Source: JAICJR01 sp036555755 (lineage in GTDB: Bacteria; Actinomycetota; Thermoleophilia; Solirubrobacterales; Thermoleophilaceae). Taken from it: a stretch of DNA of 18,442 nucleotides. The notes below the pieces were generated by a model. That model searched no databases. It had not been told where the DNA came from and was given only the letters and a program-made list of their open reading frames with translations. Both the position numbers and the translations under genes were made by a program. The stretch spans positions 1 to 18,442 of the forward strand of contig DATBKS010000218.1 of the NCBI GenBank assembly GCA_036555755.1, given 5' to 3'. This document shows positions 1-6,655 of the stretch, piece after piece (within the stretch, counting starts at the first letter, position 1; each line of letters opens with the position of its first letter).

Positions 1-606
1 CGCGAGCATCAGCTGCCCGCGCAGCCGCTCGCGCAGGGGGTTCTCGGCGATCAGCGCTTGGAGCTCGCCCACGACCTCCGCGTGACGGCCGAGAGCGAGC
101 TTCGCATCGATCAGCTGCTCACGAGCGGCGTCCCGCAGGTCGCGCAGGCGGGCAATCTCCAGCTGCGCGAACTGCTCGTATCCGAGATCGGCGAGCGGAT
201 CCCCCCGCCAGAGCGAGAGCGCTTCCTCGAACGCGGCGAGCGCGCGCCGCGGCTGCCCCGCGGCGAGTTCGGCCCGGCCCTCGGCGGCAAGCCGCTCGAA
301 CCGTTGCGAGTCGAGCCCGCCCGGGTCGACGTGCAGCTCGTAGCCGCGGTCGCGAGTGACGAGCAGTTCGTTCCTGCGATCTCCCGCCAGCGCCTTGCGT
401 AGTCGCGAGATCCGAACCTGCACGGTCTTGGCGGCCGCGCTCGGGGGATCCTCACCCCACAGCTCGTCGATCAGCCGGTCAGTGCTCAGCGTCTCGTTCG
501 GGTGCAGCAGGAAGACCGCGAGCAGCGCACGTTGCCTGCCGCCCCCCAGCGCGACCGGATGGCCCTCCTCGAGGGCCTCCAGCGGGCCGAGGATGCGGAA
601 GTCCAT
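1..606 (-). CDS. SARP/AfsR-type transcriptional regulator with BTAD domain (3' end outside the window)
   Basis: The minus strand is open from an ATG at 606 to base 1, 202 codons, with no stop, so only the N-terminal part is present. It begins MDFRILGPLEALEEG, the usual opening of SARP proteins. Residues ~1-95 form an OmpR/PhoB-like winged helix: the LLAVFLLHPNETLSTDRLID and ELWGEDPP segments, then KTVQVRISRLRKAL as recognition helix, then the RDRGYELHV wing. Residues ~100-202 are the bacterial transcriptional activator domain, with FERLAAEGRAELAAG and ALSLWRGDPLADL segments and helical TPR-like repeats. SARPs activate transcription by binding direct repeats and contacting RNA polymerase. No clear Shine-Dalgarno site precedes the ATG. 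The target is unknown; the divergent gene at 777 and this gene itself are candidates because heptamer repeats lie between them. Whether an NB-ARC/TPR extension follows cannot be seen. Confidence 0.9.
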   Translation of the reverse strand, partial: MDFRILGPLEALEEGHPVALGGGRQRALLAVFLLHPNETLSTDRLIDELWGEDPPSAAAKTVQVRISRLRKALAGDRRNELLVTRDRGYELHVDPGGLDSQRFERLAAEGRAELAAGQPRRALAAFEEALSLWRGDPLADLGYEQFAQLEIARLRDLRDAAREQLIDAKLALGRHAEVVGELQALIAENPLRERLRGQLMLA

Positions 607-669
607 GGCAGGAAACGAACGTCGAAGAGCCCGAACGTACACCCGCGGCATGGCCTCGGCAAGCCCGCC

Positions 670-698
670 GTTGCCCGTTTGTTGCCGCTCTGTCGCCG
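670..698 (+). promoter_or_regulatory. Putative SARP operator: three heptamers at 11-bp period
   Basis: Three related heptamers, GTTGCCC (670-676), GTTGCCG (681-687) and GTCGCCG (692-698), are each separated by 4 bp, giving an exact 11-bp period. Known SARP proteins bind heptameric direct repeats with 4-bp spacers on one face of the helix. The array lies between the SARP gene (start 606) and the divergent gene at 777. No convincing -10 box could be placed next to it, so which gene it controls is open. Confidence 0.5.
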
Positions 699-776
699 CG
701 TTGCAACTGCGACGCCGGAAGCTGCCTCAACACAAATCCGGCGGCCGTCAGCCGGTCGCCACGGACAGGAGGCACG

Positions 777-1148
777 ATGAGCCAGTCAATCCCCCAACAG
801 CACCCCGCGGTCGTCCTCCGCTCGCACTACGTCCATCTGCGAGCGCTGCTGCTGCTCGCGATCGTCGCCGTGATCGGCCTGAGCGTCGCCGTGGTGGCGC
901 TCGCGAACCGCGACACCGGCGCTCCCAGCACAAGCCTGGCGGCACCGCTGACGCAGTCCGTCGGCGCCGGCGGAACGAGTGCCGGCGGCGGCCCGATCGA
1001 TCCCGGCTACGGCTACGGCGGTCACCCCGAGCGGGGCTATCGCGAGGCGCTCGCCGACCCGGCGACGGGCCATAACGGCGGGCCCGAGGAGGGCACCCGC
1101 GGCTTGACGGAGGCGCCGGCCGGCGCGAAGCAGCGAAGGCTGCCCTGA
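777..1148 (+). CDS. Small membrane-anchored protein with Gly-rich extracytoplasmic tail, unknown function
   Basis: A 123-residue protein. Its ATG follows a clear AGGAGG (767-772) with a 4-nt spacer, so the start is well supported. Residues 1-22 are a short cytoplasmic N-terminus, about 23-43 form one strongly hydrophobic helix (LRALLLLAIVAVIGLSVAVV), and the rest is a low-complexity tail rich in Gly, Ala and Pro with a GYGYGG stretch. With no signal-peptidase motif after the helix, a type II single-pass anchor is likely. I recognise no family. It is transcribed away from the SARP regulator, with the putative SARP operator between them, and is followed by a strong terminator, so it appears monocistronic. 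The role is unknown; it could be a target of the regulator. Confidence 0.75.
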   Translation: MSQSIPQQHPAVVLRSHYVHLRALLLLAIVAVIGLSVAVVALANRDTGAPSTSLAAPLTQSVGAGGTSAGGGPIDPGYGYGGHPERGYREALADPATGHNGGPEEGTRGLTEAPAGAKQRRLP

Positions 1149-1165
1149 CGTTCTCGCACGAACGA

Positions 1166-1193
1166 AGAGCCCCGCTCCGGCGGGGCTCTTTTT
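1166..1193 (+). terminator. Rho-independent terminator of the small membrane protein gene
   Basis: A perfect 10-bp GC-rich stem (1166-1175 with 1180-1189; arm AGAGCCCCGC) closes a 4-nt TCCG loop and runs directly into a T tract (1189-1193). It lies 18 nt after the stop at 1148. In the other direction it sits just after the tRNA-Arg 3' end, but no T run follows the stem on that strand, so it mainly serves the plus strand. Confidence 0.9.
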
Positions 1194-1199
1194 CTACAA

Positions 1200-1273
<74 letters not shown>

Positions 1274-1346
1274 CCGGTCAGGAAGGGTAGCGGGAGGGCT
1301 TTTCCGTCGGACCGCCGTGATTCCCTGACAGTTGCTGGGTTTCCAG

Positions 1347-1367
1347 TTCTACCCCAAACGGGTAGAA
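1347..1367. promoter_or_regulatory. Perfect 8-bp inverted repeat, putative operator
   Basis: Arms TTCTACCC (1347-1354) and GGGTAGAA (1360-1367) are exact reverse complements separated by 5 bp. The site lies upstream of the putative promoter of the glycosidase gene, centred about 59 bp before its start codon. The symmetry suggests a dimeric regulator, but no family can be assigned from sequence alone. Confidence 0.45.
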
Positions 1368-1380
1368 AAGCTGCGGCGGC

Positions 1381-1409
1381 TTGGGGCGAGTACCGCTGCT
1401 GCCGATACA
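1381..1409 (+). promoter_or_regulatory. Putative promoter giving a leaderless glycosidase mRNA
   Basis: TTGGGG (1381-1386) and GATACA (1404-1409) are spaced by 17 bp. The second box ends 6 nt before the ATG at 1416, so transcription would start at or next to the start codon, and no Shine-Dalgarno site is seen. Leaderless mRNAs are common in actinobacteria. The boxes are only partial matches to consensus. Confidence 0.35.
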
Positions 1410-1415
1410 GACCTG

Positions 1416-2570
1416 ATGCTTGTCGAGGGATCACAGCTCAGGCGAGTTGTCGCGCTCGCGTGTGCGAGTTTGGCGCTTGCCGTTTCGATCATCGTGGCCG
1501 TGGGCCCGAAGGCGCATGCCGCCAGCAAGGCCGTCCTCCCCGTCACCCCCAACTCGTTCGTCGGAGTCGTTAGCGACGACACCTTCGCGACCCTCGGCTC
1601 CGGCAGCGGCCTGTCCTACATCGACAGCATTCGCGCCACCGGCGTCGGCCTGCTCCGCCAGAAGTTCGACTGGGACTTCCTCACCTTCGGGAACGGGCCG
1701 AACAACATCAACTGGAACTACCTCGACAACTTCATGCGCGGGATGGCGCAGGAGGGCATCACGGTCATGCCGGTGCTGCTCAACCCGCCGGCGTCCATCA
1801 CCACCGCGCCGGCATACGGCGCGCAGCGCGGTAACTACCCGCCCCGCGACCTCGGCGCGATCGGCGACTTCGGCGCGATGCTCGCCGCCCACTACGGCAC
1901 GAACGGCTCCTTCTGGGCCGCGAACCCGCAGCTTCCCCGCCACCCGATCACCGCCTGGCAGATCTGGAACGAGCCGAACCTCCCGATCTACTGGCAGCCG
2001 AAGCCGAACGCCGCCGCCTACGTGCAGATGCTGCGCCTGGCCTCGCAGAAGATCAAGGCCGTCGACCCGAACGCCGAGATCATCACCGCGGGCATCCCGG
2101 ACAGCCGCATCAAGGGCTCGATCCCGCTCACCAAGTACCTGAAGCAGATGTACCGTGCGGGCGCCGCCGGCGCGTTCGACACTCTCGCCGTCAACGGCTA
2201 CGCGCCCACCGGCAAGGGCGTGGCGAAGCTGATGACCCACATCCGCAAGCTGGTGAACAAGTTCGGCGGCAGGAAGACCGCCCTGCGGATCAGCGAGTTC
2301 GGCTGGGCCGACCGCGGGCCGGAGCGTCCCAAGGGCCGCTTCACCGTCGGCAAGAAGCAGGGCCCGTACACTTACCAGGCCATCCGCGCCCTCTGGAAGG
2401 CGCGCAAGAAGCTGAAGCTGCGCGGCATCGTCTACTACGACTGGCGCGACCAGCCGGTCTACGCCGGCGGCAAGAACTTCTGGGGCCTCCACACCGGCCT
2501 GCTGACCCTGAACGGCCAGGCCAAGCCGGCCCTCTCGTGGTTCAAGCGCGCTGTGCGCTCGCTGCACTAA
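1416..2570 (+). CDS. Secreted clan GH-A glycoside hydrolase-like protein (GH39/GH5-like)
   Basis: A 384-residue protein. Residues ~7-36 form a signal peptide with a charged start, a long hydrophobic core and an AHA cleavage-type motif. The mature part is a TIM-barrel glycosidase. The motif WQIWNEPN carries the likely acid/base E186, and RISEFGWAD carries the likely nucleophile E294, the spacing and context expected for retaining clan GH-A enzymes. An in-frame TTG at 1332 would add 28 residues before the signal peptide, so I prefer the ATG at 1416, which also sits just behind a putative promoter. The substrate is unknown. Next to envelope-glycan genes it probably trims or remodels an extracellular polysaccharide. 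The lack of any carbohydrate-binding module is compatible with a lyase-like or degenerate role. It converges on the beta-helix gene with a 7-bp gap. Confidence 0.82.
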   Translation: MLVEGSQLRRVVALACASLALAVSIIVAVGPKAHAASKAVLPVTPNSFVGVVSDDTFATLGSGSGLSYIDSIRATGVGLLRQKFDWDFLTFGNGPNNINWNYLDNFMRGMAQEGITVMPVLLNPPASITTAPAYGAQRGNYPPRDLGAIGDFGAMLAAHYGTNGSFWAANPQLPRHPITAWQIWNEPNLPIYWQPKPNAAAYVQMLRLASQKIKAVDPNAEIITAGIPDSRIKGSIPLTKYLKQMYRAGAAGAFDTLAVNGYAPTGKGVAKLMTHIRKLVNKFGGRKTALRISEFGWADRGPERPKGRFTVGKKQGPYTYQAIRALWKARKKLKLRGIVYYDWRDQPVYAGGKNFWGLHTGLLTLNGQAKPALSWFKRAVRSLH

Positions 2571-2577
2571 CCAGCCG

Positions 2578-4470
2578 CTACGACTTCACGATCTTGAAGT
2601 TGATCGAGCGGGCCTTGCCGCCCGTCGGCGTGCCCGTCAGCCGGTAGCTGCCGGGGCGCAGCGCGTGCCTGCGCAGCCGCCCGCTGAAGTGCGCGCTGTT
2701 CGTCCCCGCCTTCGAGGAGCGCGCGAAGCTGCCCTTGAGCAGGACCGCGCGCGTGCAGCGCTTGCCGCGCGGGTGCTTCTTGCTCTTGGCCACACAGCGC
2801 TTGCCCGCGCGCACTCCTCGGACCAGCTTGCGCACCCGGAAGGTCACGGTCGCGGCGTTTGAGAGCTTGTAGGTGAGCTTGGTCCCGGTCCGAGACTTCT
2901 TCGACTTCGACAGGCTCGCGCCCGAGCGCGCCGCGGCGAAGGACTTCGGCGACAGCTTCAGCCCACTGAGCGCCGCCGCGATCGTGGTGAAGGTGCGATC
3001 GGCGCCCACGCCGAGCCCGACGGAATTGGTGGCACGAACCGAGTAGTGGTACGTGGTGCCGGGCGTGAGCCCGGTCAGCACCGTGGACACCGGCTGGTCC
3101 GCCGCCGACACGACTAGCGGCGAGAGCGTCGTGCTCGACGTGAGCGCGGGCGTGGTCCCGAACGCCACGTTCCACTCCGCTGCCTCTCCGCCCGGATTGA
3201 CGAGGCCCGCCACGGTGGCGGTCGTTGCCGTGATCGCACTGACCGCGCCGGTCGTTGCGCTCGGCGCCAGCGTGCGCTCGAACGCACCGAGGTCGCGCTT
3301 GCCGTTGACGATGCGCGCGTGCCCGTCGAAGTCGAACGGACTCTCGCCGGCGGCCAAGAACCGCGGATCCTGGTCGATCAGCGGCGAGGCAGGAGCAAGG
3401 TGGTAGTCGCCGCCGGCGGCGTTCACGAACTGCGGATCGACGTTGTCGTAGACGTGCGTGGAGGTGATCGACCCGGGTCCGCCGCCCGGCTGGATCACGG
3501 TGCTCGTGTCGTAGTCGTTGTACTCGGCCACGATGTTCGCCGGATCGCCCGCCACCGAGTCCCGTGACAGGCTGGTGCTGACGCCGCGGATGATCGCGTC
3601 GTCGAGTTCGAGGGTCGCGGGCTGGGTGGTGGCGTGGTTGAACGCCTCGGCCCCGAGCCCGCCCGAGACTCCCACGATCGTGACGTGCTTCGCGGTGAGC
3701 CTGGTGGGCGAACCGGAACCGGATGCGCCGAGCTCGACGCCGGTTGCGGGAGCCGAGAACGTCAACAGGCTGTCCTCGATCAGCACGTTTGCGCCGCCTC
3801 CCGCATCCACGCCGATTTGCGCGTTCGCGATCCGCATGGCCTCTGCGTGAACGGCTCCGCCCTGGCCGTTCAGAGCGATCCCGCAGTTGCGGAGCGTGTC
3901 GCCGGCGAGCGTCGTGGTCGAGCCGTCGGCGGAAATGCACGTCCCGCCCAGGTGGACGTCGATCGTGCTGTTCGTGATGCTGGTGGTACCCGTGACCACC
4001 GCCCCGTCCGGGCTGCCGCTGCCGGGGTTGATGTCAATCACAACGTCGTCGAGACCACCGCCGTGATCGAGCCTCACGCCTGTCAACGATCCCGAGACGG
4101 AGAGCATGTGGACGTGGAGATGTTCGAGGAAGACGCTCCCCGTGCCCGACCCTCGCAACACGACCGTGGACGCCGCTGCCGCCGTGCGCTGCAACGTGGT
4201 TGCGGTAGTGCCCGCGCCCACCAGCGTCACCGCGTCGTTGCCGCTGTAGACCATTGCGTCCTGGCTGTAGGTGGCGGATCCGAGCTGAATCGTGTCGGCG
4301 TGGCCGTTGTTCGCCACCCCGGTGAGCGCAGCCTGGACGTCGGCGAACGTGTGCGCGCCGTCGCAGCCGCCGGCGGGCGTCACGCAGTACGTGTCAGCGC
4401 GCGCGACGCCGCTGAAGAGGCCGGCAAGAAGAAGGGTTCCGCCGAGCGCGAGCCATCGGACCAGAGTCAT
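2578..4470 (-). CDS. Secreted right-handed beta-helix surface protein with Fn3 domain and basic C-terminal domain
   Basis: A 630-residue protein starting at ATG 4470 with a signal peptide (MTLVRWLALGGTLLLAGLFS, cleavage near VARA). Residues ~30-390 contain short repeated beta-strand units of the parallel beta-helix type (for example TSITNSTIDV, ANVLIEDSLLTF, TRLTAKHVTIVG) and end in YHLAPASPLID and FDFDGHARIVNGKRDLGAFE, the usual end of 'choice-of-anchor' beta-helix proteins. Residues ~405-498 are a fibronectin type III domain (GLTPGTTYHYSVRATNSVG). Residues 500-630 are a Lys/Arg-rich beta domain ending in LRPGSYRLTGTPTGGKARS. No sortase motif or membrane helix is visible. The open frame continues upstream through the epimerase gene only as a GC-rich shadow; the signal peptide fixes the start. 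It lies 35 bp behind the sulfoquinovose synthase gene on the same strand and is probably cotranscribed. It may be an adhesin, a polysaccharide-binding protein or an inactive lyase. Confidence 0.85.
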   Translation of the reverse strand: MTLVRWLALGGTLLLAGLFSGVARADTYCVTPAGGCDGAHTFADVQAALTGVANNGHADTIQLGSATYSQDAMVYSGNDAVTLVGAGTTATTLQRTAAAASTVVLRGSGTGSVFLEHLHVHMLSVSGSLTGVRLDHGGGLDDVVIDINPGSGSPDGAVVTGTTSITNSTIDVHLGGTCISADGSTTTLAGDTLRNCGIALNGQGGAVHAEAMRIANAQIGVDAGGGANVLIEDSLLTFSAPATGVELGASGSGSPTRLTAKHVTIVGVSGGLGAEAFNHATTQPATLELDDAIIRGVSTSLSRDSVAGDPANIVAEYNDYDTSTVIQPGGGPGSITSTHVYDNVDPQFVNAAGGDYHLAPASPLIDQDPRFLAAGESPFDFDGHARIVNGKRDLGAFERTLAPSATTGAVSAITATTATVAGLVNPGGEAAEWNVAFGTTPALTSSTTLSPLVVSAADQPVSTVLTGLTPGTTYHYSVRATNSVGLGVGADRTFTTIAAALSGLKLSPKSFAAARSGASLSKSKKSRTGTKLTYKLSNAATVTFRVRKLVRGVRAGKRCVAKSKKHPRGKRCTRAVLLKGSFARSSKAGTNSAHFSGRLRRHALRPGSYRLTGTPTGGKARSINFKIVKS

Positions 4471-4505
4471 GGCGCGGACAAAGTAACCGCGCCGACGGAC
4501 GAGGG

Positions 4506-5777
4506 CTAGACGGCCGCTCCCGGCACACCCTCTTCGCCGAGGATGTCGTCGTCGCGGCCGGCAGGCGCCCGGTTGCCGTTCGACTCGGCAGGCGCCACGT
4601 CGGCCTCCTCCTCGGTGCCCAGCTCGCCCGGACGCCAGCGCGTCTTGGGGGCGACCTCGCTCAGGCTGATCCGGTCCTTGTGCTGGCGGATCACGTTGAG
4701 CATCGAGAAGATCAGCTCGTCGCCGAGGTAGTGCGGCTCGAGGCCAAGCGCCATGAGCTTGTCGTTGACCGCGTGGTAGTAGTGCTGCTCGGCCTCCACG
4801 CGGGGGTTCGGGTAGTGGCGAACCGTCGCGCCGAGGCCGACCTCGCCGGCACATCGCTGCACCAGGTGGGCCAGCTCGAGGACCGAGAACTGCTCGGTGA
4901 ACTGGTTGAAGACGCGGAACTCGCCGGCAGCCGCCGGATGCGTCGCGGCGATCTCGACGCACTGAAGCGTGTCGCGGATGTTGAGGAAGCCACGCGTCTG
5001 GCCTCCCTCGCCGTAGACCGTGATCGGGTGCCCAACCACGGCCTGCACGCAGAAGCGGTTGAGCGCGGTGCCGAACACCTCGTCGTAGTCGAAGCGCGTC
5101 GACAGGCGCGGGTCGAGCGAGGTCTCGTCGGTCTCGACGCCGTAGACGACGCCCTGGTTCAAGTCGGTTGCGCGCAGGCCCCACACGCGGCAGGCGAAGT
5201 GCAGGTTGTGCGAGTCGTGCACCTTCGAAAGGTGGTAGAGCGACCCCGGCAGCTTCGGATAGGGGAGGACATCGGTGCGGCCCTTGTGCTCGATCTCGAT
5301 GTAGCCCTCTTCGATGTCGATGTTCGGCGTGCCGTACTCGCCCATCGTCCCGAGCTTCACGATGTGGCAGTCGGGCACGTGCTCGCGGATCGCGAACATC
5401 AGATTCAGGGTGCCGATCACGTTGGTCTGCTGGGTGAGCACGGCGTGCTGACGCGACTTCATCGAGAACGGGGCCGATGGCTGCTCGGCGTAGTGGATGA
5501 CCACGTCGGGCAGGAGCTCGCCGACTACGCGGTCGAGGAAATCGCCCTCGTGGACGTTGCCGACGTAGGAGCGGATCTCCTTGCCAGACAGCTCCTGCCA
5601 CGCCCGAATTCGGTCCTCGAGGGACGCGATCGGGGTCAGCGAATCGGTCGACTGCTGGAGATGCCAGTAGCGACGCGCGAAGTTGTCGACGAGGGCAACG
5701 TCATGCCCCCGAGCCGAAAAACGAAGGGCGGTCGGCCAGCCAAGGTAGCCGTCCCCGCCCAAAATGAGGACTTGCAC
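4506..5777 (-). CDS. sqdB: UDP-sulfoquinovose synthase (SQD1/SqdB-type NAD-dependent epimerase)
   Basis: A 423-residue extended SDR enzyme that would convert UDP-glucose and sulfite to UDP-sulfoquinovose in the cytoplasm. The Rossmann motif GGDGYLG is at residues 7-13. The SQD1 signature LGTMGEYGTPNIDIEEGY starts at residue 142, and YHLSK gives the catalytic Tyr181/Lys185 with Thr144, which matches the Thr/Tyr/Lys set of plant SQD1 almost residue for residue. DLNQGVVYG, GTALNRFCVQA, GQTRGFLNIRDT, EFRVFNQFTEQFSV and NPRVEAEQHYY are also SQD1-type blocks. The last ~45 residues are an acidic low-complexity tail beyond the family core. I place the start at GTG 5777 (MQVLILGG), which puts the Rossmann strand at the N-terminus; TTG 5804 would add 9 residues. 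No adjacent SQDG synthase (SqdX/SqdD) is obvious, so the sulfosugar may go to a surface glycan instead of a lipid. The related GDP/UDP-sugar epimerases are less likely given these motifs. Confidence 0.9.
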   Translation of the reverse strand: MQVLILGGDGYLGWPTALRFSARGHDVALVDNFARRYWHLQQSTDSLTPIASLEDRIRAWQELSGKEIRSYVGNVHEGDFLDRVVGELLPDVVIHYAEQPSAPFSMKSRQHAVLTQQTNVIGTLNLMFAIREHVPDCHIVKLGTMGEYGTPNIDIEEGYIEIEHKGRTDVLPYPKLPGSLYHLSKVHDSHNLHFACRVWGLRATDLNQGVVYGVETDETSLDPRLSTRFDYDEVFGTALNRFCVQAVVGHPITVYGEGGQTRGFLNIRDTLQCVEIAATHPAAAGEFRVFNQFTEQFSVLELAHLVQRCAGEVGLGATVRHYPNPRVEAEQHYYHAVNDKLMALGLEPHYLGDELIFSMLNVIRQHKDRISLSEVAPKTRWRPGELGTEEEADVAPAESNGNRAPAGRDDDILGEEGVPGAAV

Positions 5778-5784
5778 AGCGGTG

Positions 5785-5812
5785 ACAATACCGACGCAGC
5801 GCAATTTGCAAA
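5785..5812 (-). promoter_or_regulatory. Putative promoter of the sulfoquinovose synthase gene (leaderless)
   Basis: On the minus strand TTTGCA (5812-5807) and TATTGT (5790-5785) are spaced by 16 bp. The -10-like box ends 7 nt before GTG 5777, so the transcript would begin at or next to the start codon. No Shine-Dalgarno site precedes that GTG. Matches to consensus are partial. Confidence 0.35.
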
Positions 5813-5817
5813 CGCAC

Positions 5818-5850
5818 GATCACGCCGCATTTACAAGAATCTTCGTGATC
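5818..5850. promoter_or_regulatory. Inverted repeat in the divergent epimerase/glycosyltransferase promoter region
   Basis: GATCACG (5818-5824) and CGTGATC (5844-5850) are exact reverse complements with 19 bp between, an AT-richer patch than its surroundings. The repeat lies between the two divergent genes, about 57 bp upstream of the epimerase start. It could be a two-site operator or chance symmetry. Confidence 0.3.
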
Positions 5851-5905
5851 CCCCGCACTCTCACGGCTAGTTGACCGCCTTTGCGGGCACCATCTCTCAC
5901 GCCCC

Positions 5906-6646
5906 TTGACACAGACAGTTGAACATCTCGACGTCGCCCTGCCCCACCTCGACGGCAAGGTTCGCGACGGAATTCTTGTCGTGATTCCCGCCTACAACGA
6001 GGGCGAGAACGTGGGCGTGGTGGTGTCGCGGGTGCCGGATCGCGTGTGCGGCCTCCCCACCACCGTGGTCGTCGTCGACGACGGCTCCGATGACGGCACG
6101 GTCGCGGCCGCCGAGGCCGCGGGCGCCATGGTCGCGCGCCATCTGCGCAACCGCGGAGGGGGTGCCGCGCTGCGGACGGGCTACGCGCTCGGGATCGAGG
6201 CGGGCGCCGCCCTGGTGGTCACCCTCGACGCCGACGGCCAGCACCTCCCCGAGGAGATGCAGCGGCTCGTGCGCCCGATCGTCGCCGGCCGCGCCGACGT
6301 CGTGAACGGCTCGCGCACCCTCGGCAGCGCCGACCCCAACACCTTCTCCCGCGAGCTCGGCCTGCGCGTGTTCAACCGCGTGCTCACGACCGTCACCCGC
6401 ACCGAGATCACCGACTGCTCGAGCGGCTACCGCGCGATCAAGGCGGCCTCGCTCGAGAAGCTCGACCTGCGCCAGGAGCAGTTCCACGCCTCCGAGTTCC
6501 TGATCGAGGCGTCCAAGCGCGGCCTGCGCCTCGAGGAGGTGCCGATCACGATCGTCGCCCGCATGCACGGCGAGACGAAGAAGCCGGCAACGCTCGGCTA
6601 CGGGCTCGGCTTCACCAAGGCGATCCTGCGCACCTGGCTGCGCTAG
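5906..6646 (+). CDS. GT2-family glycosyltransferase (polyprenyl-phosphate sugar transferase-like)
   Basis: A 246-residue GT-A fold enzyme. VVIPAYNEGENV (residues ~25-36) is the first nucleotide-binding strand, VVVVDDGSDDGT (~54-65) the second, RNRGGGAALRTGYALG (~81-96) the typical dolichyl-phosphate mannose synthase-like loop, and DADGQH (108-113) the metal-binding DXD motif. DCSSGYRAI and FHASEFLIEASKRG are the acceptor-side motifs of this subfamily. There is no C-terminal membrane helix, so it is probably peripheral and charges a polyprenyl phosphate on the cytoplasmic face, supplying sugars to GT-C enzymes outside. The start is uncertain: TTG 5906 is used because the next start, GTG in the first beta strand, would damage the fold, but neither has a good ribosome site. 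It diverges from the sulfoquinovose synthase (128-bp gap) and converges on the GT-C-like gene (9-bp gap). Confidence 0.85.
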   Translation: MTQTVEHLDVALPHLDGKVRDGILVVIPAYNEGENVGVVVSRVPDRVCGLPTTVVVVDDGSDDGTVAAAEAAGAMVARHLRNRGGGAALRTGYALGIEAGAALVVTLDADGQHLPEEMQRLVRPIVAGRADVVNGSRTLGSADPNTFSRELGLRVFNRVLTTVTRTEITDCSSGYRAIKAASLEKLDLRQEQFHASEFLIEASKRGLRLEEVPITIVARMHGETKKPATLGYGLGFTKAILRTWLR

Positions 6647-6655
6647 CCACAGCCG

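Noticed and set aside
2571..3940. 457-residue minus-strand frame inside the beta-helix gene
   Set aside because: An Arg/His-rich shadow with no signal peptide or domain pattern.
4471..5601. Upstream extension of the beta-helix gene frame, giving a protein of about 1007 residues
   Set aside because: The extension lies antiframe over the sulfoquinovose synthase gene, is Arg/Pro-rich and lacks motifs. A clear signal peptide at ATG 4470 marks the real start.
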